From positions 124,001 through 188,000 of the forward strand of contig RDZH01000012.1 in the NCBI GenBank assembly GCA_004293935.1: 64,000 bases of DNA, read 5' to 3'. The translations under genes were made by a program, and so were the position numbers. Each line of letters starts with the position of its first letter. Position 1 is the stretch's first letter. Below are positions 17,086 through 25,860 of this stretch, piece by piece. The stretch is from Alphaproteobacteria bacterium. GTDB taxonomy: Bacteria > Pseudomonadota > Alphaproteobacteria > Rickettsiales > UBA998. The notes beneath the pieces were generated by a model. That model ran no database searches and was not told the origin of the DNA. It saw nothing but the letters and a program-made list of their open reading frames with translations.

Positions 17086-17115
17086 TTGACAAGATCGATC
17101 GATCGATAGTATAAA
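17086..17115 (+). promoter_or_regulatory. Sigma-70-type promoter with tandem GATC spacer
   Basis: TTGACA at 17086-17091 and TATAAA at 17110-17115, separated by 18 bases. The spacer is mostly three and a half tandem GATC units (17093-17107). The gene at 17136 would have a leader of only about 15 bases. Confidence 0.6.
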
Positions 17116-17135
17116 GAAAGCAGACCTACTTTCCT

Positions 17136-17555
17136 ATGACTCTAATAAAGTTCATAGCACCCCTTTTAATTATGTCACTTGACAACAATTCTGCTTCACA
17201 AAACCCGCATGGCGGAGTTTTTGGAGAATCCGCTCCTTTGGTTGAGATAGCAGCCCACAATGCTGCACATCACCTCTTGGAAGAAGGCAAAGAGCATCAA
17301 GCCATGGCAAAGATTTATTCTGAGCATGGCAATCATCTTGCTGCTGCGGAAGAACAAGCCCTTAGCACTGCTAAAACAGCAGGTGCTATTGGTGGCATGA
17401 CCGTTATTGGTTCACTTTCTGGCTGGGCAGGTTGGATAGTCGCCACGGGCGGTTGGGCAACAGTCGTGATTGTCGGCTTAGGTGTCGTAGTCGTCAGTGC
17501 TGAACTCATTCAAGCTGCGACTCAAAAATCTGATGACGATCAACCCGCTGCTTAG
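17136..17555 (+). CDS. Small hypothetical membrane protein
   Basis: 139 aa, not recognised. An alternative ATG at 17172 (MSLDNNSASQ) would give 127 aa; the first start is kept because the promoter lies just ahead of it. Residues about 35-80 are an Ala/His/Glu-rich helical region (AAHNAAHHLLEEGKEHQAMA). Residues 82-130 hold two adjacent Gly/Ala/Val-rich hydrophobic segments (AGAIGGMTVIGSLSGWAGWI, WATVVIVGLGVVVVSAELI) that could form a membrane hairpin. A short charged tail follows. It stands alone between a promoter and a hairpin. Confidence 0.55.
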   Translation: MTLIKFIAPLLIMSLDNNSASQNPHGGVFGESAPLVEIAAHNAAHHLLEEGKEHQAMAKIYSEHGNHLAAAEEQALSTAKTAGAIGGMTVIGSLSGWAGWIVATGGWATVVIVGLGVVVVSAELIQAATQKSDDDQPAA

Positions 17556-17599
17556 CCTTCTATGCCGTTGGTAACTGCATGAGGCAGTTTCCTTAATAA

Positions 17600-17647
17600 A
17601 ACGATCCATCCTACCTTTCTTTTATGAAAGTGATAGGGTGGATCGTT
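17600..17647 (+). terminator. Long hairpin after the 17136 gene
   Basis: AACGATCCATCCTA (17600-17613) pairs with TAGGGTGGATCGTT (17634-17647), one wobble; CTTTC and GAAAG pair inside. It is 45 bases after the stop. It may be a terminator or a small palindromic element. Confidence 0.55.
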
Positions 17648-17684
17648 CCTAACGCTCTGTAACGTTTGATTATTAAAGAGTTTT

Positions 17685-18173
17685 ATGGCTAAAGCTGATT
17701 CTGATTGCTCTCCTAACACGCCCTATTCCTATGAACGCTTTTATGCAGCGCGTGTCAATTTGCCCATGAAGGTGCAGGATGATTTACATTCAGGAAATCC
17801 CCTTCAGTTACTGAAAGGTGCAGCATATATAGCTCAACATTCCAACGAGCCAATGGCAAAAACGGCTCGAGAAACATGGATGACACTCCCTCTAACATTC
17901 GCTGCCACTTCTGCAACTGAATTTTGTATGCGCATGGGGCGCGACAATCCTCAACATGCTCATGCGTGGAATACAGGAACTCATCTATCGCTCCTCTGTG
18001 GATTAGTGAGCCTAGCTTCGTTCCTCGTGCCACTTAATATGGCAATTTTCAAGCAATGGACTGCATCCGATGCAGAGCGCGCCACATGGATTGAACCTAC
18101 AACATCCCTATCCCCACATGCAGATTATCAGGGAAAAATAAGCGCACTATCACGCACTGTAAACTTATTCTGA
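17685..18173 (+). CDS. Hypothetical protein with two hydrophobic segments
   Basis: 162 aa, not recognised. There is no signal peptide. Segments around 65-80 (MTLPLTFAATSATEF) and 98-120 (LSLLCGLVSLASFLVPLNMAIF) could span or associate with the membrane. It starts Met-Ala-Lys with AAAGAG upstream. Its last nine bases overlap the stop of the convergent ppk gene, so termination of the two must be close or shared. Its context is similar to the 17136 gene, with another hydrophobic unknown at 10552. Confidence 0.5.
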   Translation: MAKADSDCSPNTPYSYERFYAARVNLPMKVQDDLHSGNPLQLLKGAAYIAQHSNEPMAKTARETWMTLPLTFAATSATEFCMRMGRDNPQHAHAWNTGTHLSLLCGLVSLASFLVPLNMAIFKQWTASDAERATWIEPTTSLSPHADYQGKISALSRTVNLF

Positions 18174-20291
18174 TTTTGGCTTTCTTTTCTTACGACGACG
18201 CACCGATAAATTGCTACCTCGCCCCGATAGGCTAGGATTTTCCATAAAATAACGATGCGCTGAAAAGCCCTCACGGCTCACACGATGATACGTACCATCC
18301 GAACGCAATAACCAGCTATTGGCTTCATCATTAAGATTCGCCATCATAATTTGATCAAGAATTTGCGCATGTACGGTTGGGTTGGTAATGGGTACCATCA
18401 CTTCAACGCGCCCGTTCAAATTACGTGGCATCCAATCAGCAGAACCAATATACACCTGCGCGTTCGGTGAAGGTAGCCCATGCCCTCCCCCAAAACAATA
18501 GATACGCGCATGTTCTAAAAACCGCCCCACAATCGATTTCACATGAATATGATCGGAAAGCCCTTTGACTTGCGGTCGCAAGCAACAAATGCCACGCACC
18601 ACCAGTTGAATATGCACACCCGCTTGCGATGCCACATAGAGTGCTTCGATGATTTCTTGATCCACCAACGCATTCATTTTTGCCCAGATTGCAGCAGGTT
18701 TTCCAGCACGCGCATATTCTGCTTCGAGGTGAATCATCTGTAACACAGACGTGCGCATATGATCAGGTGCGGGGATAAGATGGTGATAATGACTTGGCGT
18801 ACCATATCCCGTAATGTAATTGAACAGATAATGGGCTTCAGTGGTCAGCACATTATTACAGGTAAAATAAGAAAGATCAGTATAAATACGTGCGGTGATG
18901 GGATGATAATTACCCGTACCAAAATGCACATAAGATACCAGCGATTCACGTTCACGCCGTACCACCAGCGATATTTTCGCATGGGTCTTGAGATGTACAA
19001 ACCCATACACCACCTGCACGCCTGCACGTTCCAGATTCTTTGCCCAACGAATATTGGCTTCTTCATCAAAGCGCGCCCGTAGCTCGACTAATGCCGTGAC
19101 AGATTTACCCTCCTCTGCGGCACGAATCAGCGCATTAACGATCGGTGAATCATTACTCGTGCGGTATAATGTTTGCTTGATCGATACCACATCAGGGTCT
19201 TGCGCTGCTTGATTGAGAAACTGCACCACCACATCAAATGATTCATACGGATGATGCACAACAATATCTTTTGCTGCAATCGCTGCGAAACAATCACCAG
19301 AATGTTCGCTAATGCGTTCAGGAAAGCGCGCCGTATAGGGAGGAAATTTGAGATCTTCGCGTTCAATTTTGCATAATTCTGCAAGATCGCACAGCCCCAA
19401 CATCCCTTCCATTTCATGGACTTGCTGTATATCTGTCTCGACATGATCCATAAAGAAGTTGGTCAATGCAATCGATACGGGCTTGAGTGCTTTCACACGA
19501 ATAATACGCCCACGGCGACGGCGTTTCACTGCATGTTCATAATTCTGCACTAAATCTTCGGCATCTTCGGAAACTTCCAGATCGCTATCACGGACAATAC
19601 GAAATAAGGCACTTTCTTCAACACTAAATCCCGGAAAAAGCAAATGCGCAAAGCGTAGCGTTATATCTTCAAGCGGCACCATATGAATCCCCGCCCCTGC
19701 ATGTTTGATACGATAAAAACGATGCAATTTATTGGGGAGTGGCAAGACGCTGTTGAGTAATGTACCCGTTTTTTGATTTTTCAGCGTATAGAGCTGCACC
19801 AATCCCAAATTAGGCAAGAACGGGAATGGGTGCGCAGGGTCAATCGCTATGGGGCTAAGTGCAGGAAAAATATCCGACAAAAAAAGCATTTCCAATGCTG
19901 CATTTTGCTCTGCACTCAGATCGCTTGGGTGCAGCACAAAAATCTGTTCTGCTGCCAATTCTTCTTTTAACTGCAACCAGCATTGTTGTTGTTGCTGCAA
20001 AATGGTACGCACCGTACCGCTCAAAACGCGAAGCTGCTCAGGCACACTACGCCCATCAGGGCTAATTTTATTAATATAGTTACGCGCTTGATCTTTCAAT
20101 CCTGCAACACGTACCATCGTAAATTCATCAAGGTTGCTCGATGAGATAGCAAGAAAACGCACCCGTTCCAATAATGGGAATTTTGTATCATACGCATAAT
20201 GCAGAACGCGTTCATTGAACGCGATGGAGGACAATTCACGGTTTAAGTAACGCGTCTTAGGATCGCTAAGATCAAATTGTTCCACCACCAT
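18165..20291 (-). CDS. ppk: Polyphosphate kinase PPK1
   Basis: Makes long-chain polyphosphate from ATP through a phosphohistidine intermediate. It is 708 aa, usual PPK1 length. N-terminal YLNRELSSIAFNERVL, FLAISSSNLDEF and DPAHPFPFLPNLGL are family signatures. The autophosphorylated histidine should be H437 in THAK, followed by HFGTGNYHPITARIYTDLS; the second phospholipase-D-like motif is HARIYCFG near 617. It ends with a basic tail (RRRKKRKPKSE). The glutaredoxin gene is immediately upstream on the same strand. Confidence 0.97.
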   Translation of the reverse strand: MVVEQFDLSDPKTRYLNRELSSIAFNERVLHYAYDTKFPLLERVRFLAISSSNLDEFTMVRVAGLKDQARNYINKISPDGRSVPEQLRVLSGTVRTILQQQQQCWLQLKEELAAEQIFVLHPSDLSAEQNAALEMLFLSDIFPALSPIAIDPAHPFPFLPNLGLVQLYTLKNQKTGTLLNSVLPLPNKLHRFYRIKHAGAGIHMVPLEDITLRFAHLLFPGFSVEESALFRIVRDSDLEVSEDAEDLVQNYEHAVKRRRRGRIIRVKALKPVSIALTNFFMDHVETDIQQVHEMEGMLGLCDLAELCKIEREDLKFPPYTARFPERISEHSGDCFAAIAAKDIVVHHPYESFDVVVQFLNQAAQDPDVVSIKQTLYRTSNDSPIVNALIRAAEEGKSVTALVELRARFDEEANIRWAKNLERAGVQVVYGFVHLKTHAKISLVVRRERESLVSYVHFGTGNYHPITARIYTDLSYFTCNNVLTTEAHYLFNYITGYGTPSHYHHLIPAPDHMRTSVLQMIHLEAEYARAGKPAAIWAKMNALVDQEIIEALYVASQAGVHIQLVVRGICCLRPQVKGLSDHIHVKSIVGRFLEHARIYCFGGGHGLPSPNAQVYIGSADWMPRNLNGRVEVMVPITNPTVHAQILDQIMMANLNDEANSWLLRSDGTYHRVSREGFSAHRYFMENPSLSGRGSNLSVRRRKKRKPKSE

Positions 20292-20296
20292 AGGCT

Positions 20297-20635
20297 TTAT
20301 GCAGCATGAGACTGCACCACTCCTTTGCTGTTCAATAAATCTTTCAATTCACCCGATTCAAACATTTCACGCATAATGTCAGAACCGCCCACAAATTCAC
20401 CTTTAATATAAAGCTGTGGAATAGTTGGCCAATCAGAGAATTCTTTAACGCCTTGACGGATTTCAGCATCACGCAACACATCCACATCAAAAACGTTCAC
20501 GCCCAAACGCTCCAAAATCCCAGCGGCCAATGCAGAAAAACCACATTGCGGCATTGTTTTTGAACCTTTCATATACAGAACAACATCATGTTCTGATAAT
20601 TGTTGTTGAATGCGAGCAAATACAGGGTTGGTCAT
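20297..20635 (-). CDS. grxD: Monothiol glutaredoxin GrxD family
   Basis: Monothiol glutaredoxin that carries and transfers [2Fe-2S] clusters with glutathione. It is 112 aa with the CGFS active site at 31-34 (MKGSKTMPQCGFS) and later WPTIPQLYIKGEFVGGSDI, the glutathione-binding TIP and GG motifs. It is encoded upstream of ppk on the same strand, five bases apart, so they are likely cotranscribed. Confidence 0.95.
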   Translation of the reverse strand: MTNPVFARIQQQLSEHDVVLYMKGSKTMPQCGFSALAAGILERLGVNVFDVDVLRDAEIRQGVKEFSDWPTIPQLYIKGEFVGGSDIMREMFESGELKDLLNSKGVVQSHAA

Positions 20636-20710
20636 AATCGTACTTCCTTGATGAACATAATATATATCACCTATAATGATAGCACACTTATATGCTTATG
20701 CAAGTGATAA

Positions 20711-21022
20711 TTACTGCTCAATAATGGTAATACGATCATCAATATGCGCAAGGCGCAATAAATCCCGAACCTTCCCTTGAGGATGCATAAGGCGCAAACC
20801 AATATTGAGCGATGCGCATGTTTTTTCAGTATAAAGCAACATGCCTAGCCCTGAAGAATCCATAAAATGTAATTGTTCCAGAGAAATTTCTAATTGTGAT
20901 GGTTTCTGCTCAGTAATTTGCAACAATTTTTCACGATAATGTTTGCTATCATCATAGGTGAAACTATTGCTTAGCGAAAGCACCACAAGATTGGGGGAAA
21001 AGGCGGATAATACAATCGACAT
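20711..21022 (-). CDS. STAS-domain anti-sigma factor antagonist
   Basis: 103 aa, a single STAS domain of the SpoIIAA/RsbV type. FMDSSGLGMLL at 53-63 contains the serine (S56) that the partner kinase phosphorylates in this family. In partner switching the unphosphorylated protein binds the anti-sigma kinase and frees a sigma factor or another target. It is divergent from the kinase gene at 21142, so both share the 119-base gap. Confidence 0.9.
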   Translation of the reverse strand: MSIVLSAFSPNLVVLSLSNSFTYDDSKHYREKLLQITEQKPSQLEISLEQLHFMDSSGLGMLLYTEKTCASLNIGLRLMHPQGKVRDLLRLAHIDDRITIIEQ

Positions 21023-21141
21023 AAAAAAACACTACTCCACATAATTTTCTTGAGAGTTTAGTATAGCAAAAGAACATTATCTTTTCCCTAATCAATTTAT
21101 GGTTATATGCTATATCGATTCAATCAACCAGAGGATGTTTT

Positions 21142-21720
21142 ATGTCGCGTCATTCAGCACCATGTTCATCATCACTCACGGAAGTAACCGCATATTCCAC
21201 CTTAGAACCCAGATCGGATGCTACAAACATACTCACAAATCCGCACTCAGGTCGATTAATCCAGCGGGGAACTTTTCGTTTTCGCACCTTAGAAGAAAGC
21301 AAAAGCCTAGCTTTTTGGTTAGCGCATAGCTATCCAGACCCTGAACGCGCTACTTATGGACTCCACGAATTATTCACCAATGCTATTGAGCATGGCAATT
21401 TAGATATTGGCTATCAACTAAAAAGCATCCTAATAGAAGAACATCGTTGGGATAAAGAAATTGCCCATCGCCTTAATGATGAACGCTATGCGCATCGTTA
21501 TGTTGAAGTGATTTTTGTCCATGATGATGAGGGCGTGCATGTGAGCATTATCGATCAAGGCAAAGGCTTTGCTTGGGATTCCTATTTAACGATTGATCCG
21601 ATGCGTATGGCAGATTTACACGGGCGCGGCATTGCAGTGGCTGCATTGATGTCCTTTGATCGCATCACCTATCATGGATTGGGGAATCACGTCACCACTT
21701 TTGTACATGTTCCAAAATAA
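21142..21720 (+). CDS. Anti-sigma regulatory factor, serine kinase-like ATPase
   Basis: 192 aa, a GHKL/HATPase_c protein of the RsbW/SpoIIAB type. The N box is HELFTNAIEHGN (75-86, with N80) and the G1 box is DQGKGFAW; GRGIAVAALMSFD is the G2-like region. An N-terminal extension of about 40 residues precedes the fold. In this family it phosphorylates the STAS partner and sequesters a target. A GAGG ribosome binding site precedes the start. The phosphatase gene follows by 61 bases. Confidence 0.88.
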   Translation: MSRHSAPCSSSLTEVTAYSTLEPRSDATNILTNPHSGRLIQRGTFRFRTLEESKSLAFWLAHSYPDPERATYGLHELFTNAIEHGNLDIGYQLKSILIEEHRWDKEIAHRLNDERYAHRYVEVIFVHDDEGVHVSIIDQGKGFAWDSYLTIDPMRMADLHGRGIAVAALMSFDRITYHGLGNHVTTFVHVPK

Positions 21721-21781
21721 TCTTATATGCGATGTATACAAAAAAACACATTCTTAAACTTAAAAATATAGAGACCATGCC

Positions 21782-22957
21782 ATGACCAAATTATGCGATG
21801 AAGCCCCGATAGATTACAGCACGCAAACCATACTCATTGTGGATGATTCTCCGACATGTCGCGCCTTGTTACGTGCATTTTTTCAACAGGTTGGCTTTAT
21901 CCATATTGATGAAGCCATTGATGGAATGCAAGCGCTTGAAAAAATACACCAACACGCCCCTGATTTACTTCTTGTGGATATGCATATGCCGCGCATGGAT
22001 GGGCTTGCATTGTGCCAATCTCTCTTTGATGATGGGTTGCATCATGATATTGCCATTATCATGATGTCGCAATCGGTGGATATGCGCTTAAGAAGCCGTG
22101 CTTTTGAAATAGGCGTGATGGATTTCATCACCAAACCTCTTTATGAAACAGAAGTGATTGCCCGCACCTTAGCACATTTAGAACGCCATTTACTCAGCCG
22201 TAATGTACAAATGCATTATCTTCGTTTGCAACAAGAAATAGATGATGCCTTAAAAGTGCAACGCTTCTTACTCCCCACGGATGCATTAATCGCCAACATC
22301 TATCACCAAACTTCTATTGATGTTGCCTATCACCATCAACCCGCAAGCACCTTGGCAGGGGATTATCTTTCGATACGCAATTTAGGAAATGGAAAAATTA
22401 TGCTTACCCTTGCTGATGTATCAGGACATGGGATTGCAGCGGCACTTTATTCTTTTTCCATTCATGCCCTACTGAATCACGCCTTAGTGAGCAGTGAAGA
22501 CCCCTCTGAGATTCTTTCCATATTAAATAAGCAGCTTATCAACGTCATGACGGATACTTCTTTTGCCACCATGTGCATTGTGATTATTGATGGCACACAT
22601 AAGCGTCTCACTTATGCGTCTGCCGCCTCACCTATGCCCATATTAGTACGCTCTGATGGCACGATCCTTTCTCTTGAATCTACAGGAACAGTATTAGGCA
22701 TGTTTGACGATGCACATTATCCTTCGGTGAACATAGAAAGCCATGCAGGCGATGTTCTGCTGCTTTATAGTGATACCTTGGTTGAATCTATGCGCAGCAA
22801 CGGCAATCTGATTGAAGAACATGAAGTACACGCGGTACTACATAGCCGTCAAGATGCCTCATCTTCCGCTATTATGAACGCAGTCTTACAGCAGTTCAGT
22901 GACTATGATCTCGCCCATCTGCATGATGATTTAACCTTACTTGCGTGCAAGATATAA
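21782..22957 (+). CDS. Response regulator with PP2C-type (SpoIIE) phosphatase output
   Basis: 391 aa. Residues about 16-130 are a receiver domain (LIVDDSP, phospho-acceptor D66 in LLLVDMHMPRMDG, conserved FITKPL). A helical linker leads to a PPM/SpoIIE-type phosphatase domain at about 180-390 with metal-binding motifs LAGDY (191-195) and LADVSGHGIAAAL (210-222) and a late DDLTLLA. It would dephosphorylate the STAS partner when the receiver is phosphorylated. A cognate histidine kinase is not in the window. Confidence 0.92.
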   Translation: MTKLCDEAPIDYSTQTILIVDDSPTCRALLRAFFQQVGFIHIDEAIDGMQALEKIHQHAPDLLLVDMHMPRMDGLALCQSLFDDGLHHDIAIIMMSQSVDMRLRSRAFEIGVMDFITKPLYETEVIARTLAHLERHLLSRNVQMHYLRLQQEIDDALKVQRFLLPTDALIANIYHQTSIDVAYHHQPASTLAGDYLSIRNLGNGKIMLTLADVSGHGIAAALYSFSIHALLNHALVSSEDPSEILSILNKQLINVMTDTSFATMCIVIIDGTHKRLTYASAASPMPILVRSDGTILSLESTGTVLGMFDDAHYPSVNIESHAGDVLLLYSDTLVESMRSNGNLIEEHEVHAVLHSRQDASSSAIMNAVLQQFSDYDLAHLHDDLTLLACKI

Positions 22958-22977
22958 TCACTGTACTGTGCTATTTC

Positions 22978-23072
22978 TGCATAACTCTCACTTCTTGTCA
23001 TACCCTTAGATCAAGCGGGTATCCATACCATGCTTGAGCGACTGGATTCCTGCCTTACGCCAAGAATGACAA
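22978..23072 (+). repeat. Dispersed double-hairpin repeat, full-length copy
   Basis: Order of blocks: TGCATAACTCTCA, CTTCTTGTCATACCC, GGGTATCCATA, then GACTGGATTCCTGCC and AAGAATGACAAG. The outer CTTCTTGTCAT and ATGACAAGAAG (to 23075) are exact complements. It matches the copies at 10379-10466 (reverse) and 58662-58749. Confidence 0.75.
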
Positions 23073-23210
23073 GAAGATAGACTTATGTCTATGTGTATCT
23101 TTTTGGTATGTTCTTAAGGTAAATCACTAGAAAAATAAGAGAAAAATCTATATTTCATTGACTAAATACCCGTATTATTTATAGGGTCAGTAAATTCTAT
23201 CAAAATATCT

Positions 23211-24884
23211 TTGCTTGCTGCATTCTTATTTCTAAGCGTTGTTGGTGCAGCCTCTGCTAGTGCCATAGATAGTTCTGCGATTCCCAATCCTGCGGATATA
23301 GGACGCATTAAGCCTGAAGAAAAAATGCTACGCTCTCGTCCTAAGGCGCAAGCACGCGCTAAAGAAGCGGGTGGACTTCCCTCAGTACACGCTCCTGAAG
23401 GTGCAGAACATATTCGCTTCATCTTAAAAGACATCCATATTACGGGAACGACCATCTTCTCGCAACAAGAATTAGACCCCTTATTTGCTGATTATCTCAC
23501 TACAGAAATATCCCTAAAAACCGCCTATGATATTGCCCATAAAATAACCAAGCATTATCAACATGCAGGTTATTTTTTATCGGTTGCCTATCTCCCTGAT
23601 CAAGAAATTAGCGATGGCACGATAAAAATGCAGGTGGTTGAGGGGCATATAGGCAAGGTTCATTTGCCTGAATCCTTAGCATCGAACAGCCTTATCAGCT
23701 CCTATGTGTATGAGATTACACAACAACGCCCTTTACGCGCTCAAACATTAGAAACTCTTTTGTTGCTTATCAATGATTTACCGGGATTATCAGCGAAGGG
23801 TACGCTTTCTGAACTGAAAGATGCACATGATGGCGGGGTGGAACTTACCATCGAAACATCCGAAGAGCAGGGAACAGGACTTGTGAGTTTTGATAATTAT
23901 TCTTCTCGTTTTTTGGGGCCGCATCAAGGTACGCTTTCTTATACGGATAGCTTTATCCCCTTTCACCAAACCAACATTGCGGGATTAATGAGTGCGCCAA
24001 CGGATAAGTTAAAATTTTTGTCGCTAGGACATAACATTGCCATCACACCCGATATAACCTTTGAATTCGCAGGAAATCATACGCAAGCGGCTCCCGGATA
24101 TACGCTCAAGCCCTTTGAAATTGAAAGTACAGCCAACTTCTTAAGCGGATCGTTGCGTTATCAATTTCTTCGTCAGCGGGAACAAAATTTAGCATTCCGT
24201 GTCAACCTTGATATGAGGAATACCACGACAGAATCACTCAATACGGAAATCACGCAAGATCATATACGCGCTCTACGCATTGCCGCAGAATATGATACCA
24301 TCGATAGTTGGGATGGATATACCATCATCAATACTCAATTCTCTCAAGGTATTGGGGGGCTAGGTTCAACGCCTGAAGGTGATAGCAATTTATCGCGCCA
24401 GCAGGCATCTCCTGATTTTAGCAAAATTGAATTATCCGTCACACGAATACAGGCATTAAGCGAGCAATGGTCATTTATCATGAGTGCCGCCTCACAAATA
24501 GCATCCGATCCGCTTTATTCTGCAGAAGAGTTTGGGTATGGCGGTCAAGGCTTTGGTCGTGCTTTTGATGCATCAGAAATTATTGGTGATAGTGGCGTAT
24601 TAGGATCGTTAGAGCTTCGCTATAGTGAGTGGAAAGAGCCTAAGCCCGTTGGGTTTGAACCTTATGTCTTTTATGATATGGGGCGCATTTGGAATAAAGA
24701 TAGTGGGCAATCTGCCCGCGAATCAGGTTCTTCTATCGGTTTTGGTGTGCGTGCTACAACTGACTTCAACATGAGTGCTAATTTAGGGGTCGCTTTCCCC
24801 GTGAATAGGGATGTGATCACTCCTATTTATGGTGACAAAAATAATCATCCACGTCTATTATTCGAAATCACGCATAGTTTCTAG
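23211..24884 (+). CDS. Two-partner secretion transporter, ShlB/FhaC/TpsB family
   Basis: 557 aa Omp85-superfamily outer-membrane transporter. An N-terminal signal peptide (AAFLFLSVVGAASASA) is followed by a Pro/Lys-rich linker, a POTRA region (ILKDIHITGTTIFSQQEL; GYFLSVAYLPDQEISDGTI; VVEGHIGKV) and a C-terminal beta barrel ending in phenylalanine (FEITHSF). The family exports a large TpsA exoprotein through the barrel. The only canonical start after the in-frame TAA at 23163 is TTG at 23211; it lacks a clear ribosome binding site, so the true start could be an unusual codon slightly upstream. No TpsA gene is next to it. Confidence 0.88.
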   Translation: MLAAFLFLSVVGAASASAIDSSAIPNPADIGRIKPEEKMLRSRPKAQARAKEAGGLPSVHAPEGAEHIRFILKDIHITGTTIFSQQELDPLFADYLTTEISLKTAYDIAHKITKHYQHAGYFLSVAYLPDQEISDGTIKMQVVEGHIGKVHLPESLASNSLISSYVYEITQQRPLRAQTLETLLLLINDLPGLSAKGTLSELKDAHDGGVELTIETSEEQGTGLVSFDNYSSRFLGPHQGTLSYTDSFIPFHQTNIAGLMSAPTDKLKFLSLGHNIAITPDITFEFAGNHTQAAPGYTLKPFEIESTANFLSGSLRYQFLRQREQNLAFRVNLDMRNTTTESLNTEITQDHIRALRIAAEYDTIDSWDGYTIINTQFSQGIGGLGSTPEGDSNLSRQQASPDFSKIELSVTRIQALSEQWSFIMSAASQIASDPLYSAEEFGYGGQGFGRAFDASEIIGDSGVLGSLELRYSEWKEPKPVGFEPYVFYDMGRIWNKDSGQSARESGSSIGFGVRATTDFNMSANLGVAFPVNRDVITPIYGDKNNHPRLLFEITHSF

Positions 24885-24900
24885 ATTCAACAAAGTTTAC

Positions 24901-24940
24901 CTTCTTGTCATACCAGCGAAGGCTGGTATCCAGTAACATT
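24901..24940 (+). repeat. Short copy of the dispersed repeat
   Basis: CTTCTTGTCATACCAGCGAA with GGCTGGTATCCAGTAACATT: one hairpin (ATACCAGC with GCTGGTAT) plus the TCCAGTAACA block also present at 10400. Confidence 0.7.
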
Positions 24941-24973
24941 ATATAATGGTAAAAGCACTATACATCATAGTGT

Positions 24974-25021
24974 TATAGTCGTTCTTTGACATAAAAATGA
25001 GTATTTTTTCAAACGACTATA
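24974..25021. repeat. Inverted repeat with 10-bp arms
   Basis: TATAGTCGTT (24974-24983) and AACGACTATA (25012-25021) are exact complements around 28 AT-rich bases. AACGACTATA recurs at 16883-16892 next to another repeat cluster. Confidence 0.5.
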
Positions 25022-25050
25022 GTCTTTTGAAAAAACTACATATAAAAAAA

Positions 25051-25127
25051 TGGTAGCGAAGGAGGGATTTGAACCCCCGACACGCGGATTATGATTCCGC
25101 TGCTCTGACCAACTGAGCTACTTCGCC
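25051..25127 (-). tRNA. tRNA-Met (anticodon CAT), elongator type
   Basis: The reverse complement folds as a full tRNA: acceptor GGCGAAG with CTTCGCT, D arm AGCTCAGTTGGTCAGAGC, anticodon stem GCGGA with TCCGC around loop ATCATAA, T arm with GGTTCAAATC, and an encoded CCA at 25053-25051. The anticodon is CAT. A paired first base (G-T) and the absence of three G-C pairs in the anticodon stem argue against the initiator; tRNA-Ile2 with lysidine is less likely. Confidence 0.92.
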
Positions 25128-25176
25128 ATCTTACGTAATAGGAACATGCTTATAGCAAAATGTCTATGCTTTGTCA

Positions 25177-25800
25177 TCAAAAAAATAGATGGGTACGAAC
25201 ATAGTTATAAAGCACAGAACTACAATATTCAACCTCATGTTGCGCCGTATCAAGAACAATTTCCGCATCATGCGGAATTTCATAAGGTGCTGAAATACCA
25301 GTAAAATCTTTTATTTCACCCAAGCGCGCCTTGCGATAAAGCCCTTTAACATCACGTTCTTCACATAATTCAACCGAGGCATTGACATGGACTAAATGAA
25401 ATTTATCCCCTGCAGCTAAGCGAGCGCGATTGCGATCTTCCTGATAAGGTGAAATGAACGCACATAGGACAATAATCCCCGCATCTGCAAAAAGGGCAGC
25501 AACTTCACCGATACGACGGATATTTTCACTTCGATCATGAGGGGAAAATCCAAGATCACGATTCAATCCTTGACGTATATGATCCCCATCAAGTACATAA
25601 ACTTGGCATCCCTCATCGAATAATCGTTTCTGTAGGATCTGCGCAAGTGTTGATTTGCCTGATCCTGAAAGCCCTGTAAACCATAATACACCACCATGAT
25701 GCTTATTTTTTTGTGTACGCATAGCATAGCTTATGGATGATTGCGGTGGAATAGTGATGATATTTGTGTTCATTCCATGACTATTAGCGTAAAAAATCAT
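25177..25800 (-). CDS. cysC: Adenylyl-sulfate kinase CysC
   Basis: Phosphorylates APS to PAPS in sulfate activation. It is 207 aa. The P-loop GLSGSGKS is at 43-50, and LDGDHIRQGLNRDLGFS, RIGEVAALFADAG and ISPYQEDRNRAR are family motifs. The first 25 residues before the fold are extra; a second start at 25773 (MNTNI) is possible. No cysD/cysN or cysH is near, so it may supply PAPS for sulfation rather than assimilation; that is inference. Confidence 0.93.
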   Translation of the reverse strand: MIFYANSHGMNTNIITIPPQSSISYAMRTQKNKHHGGVLWFTGLSGSGKSTLAQILQKRLFDEGCQVYVLDGDHIRQGLNRDLGFSPHDRSENIRRIGEVAALFADAGIIVLCAFISPYQEDRNRARLAAGDKFHLVHVNASVELCEERDVKGLYRKARLGEIKDFTGISAPYEIPHDAEIVLDTAQHEVEYCSSVLYNYVRTHLFF

Positions 25801-25860
25801 TTAGGACAATGACAATTTTGTGTATTATTTGTCTATGATGCTTTGTTTGCGGGTATAATC

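Noticed and set aside
25051-25127. Initiator tRNA-fMet
   Set aside because: The first base pair is formed (G-T) and the anticodon stem lacks the three consecutive G-C pairs of initiators.
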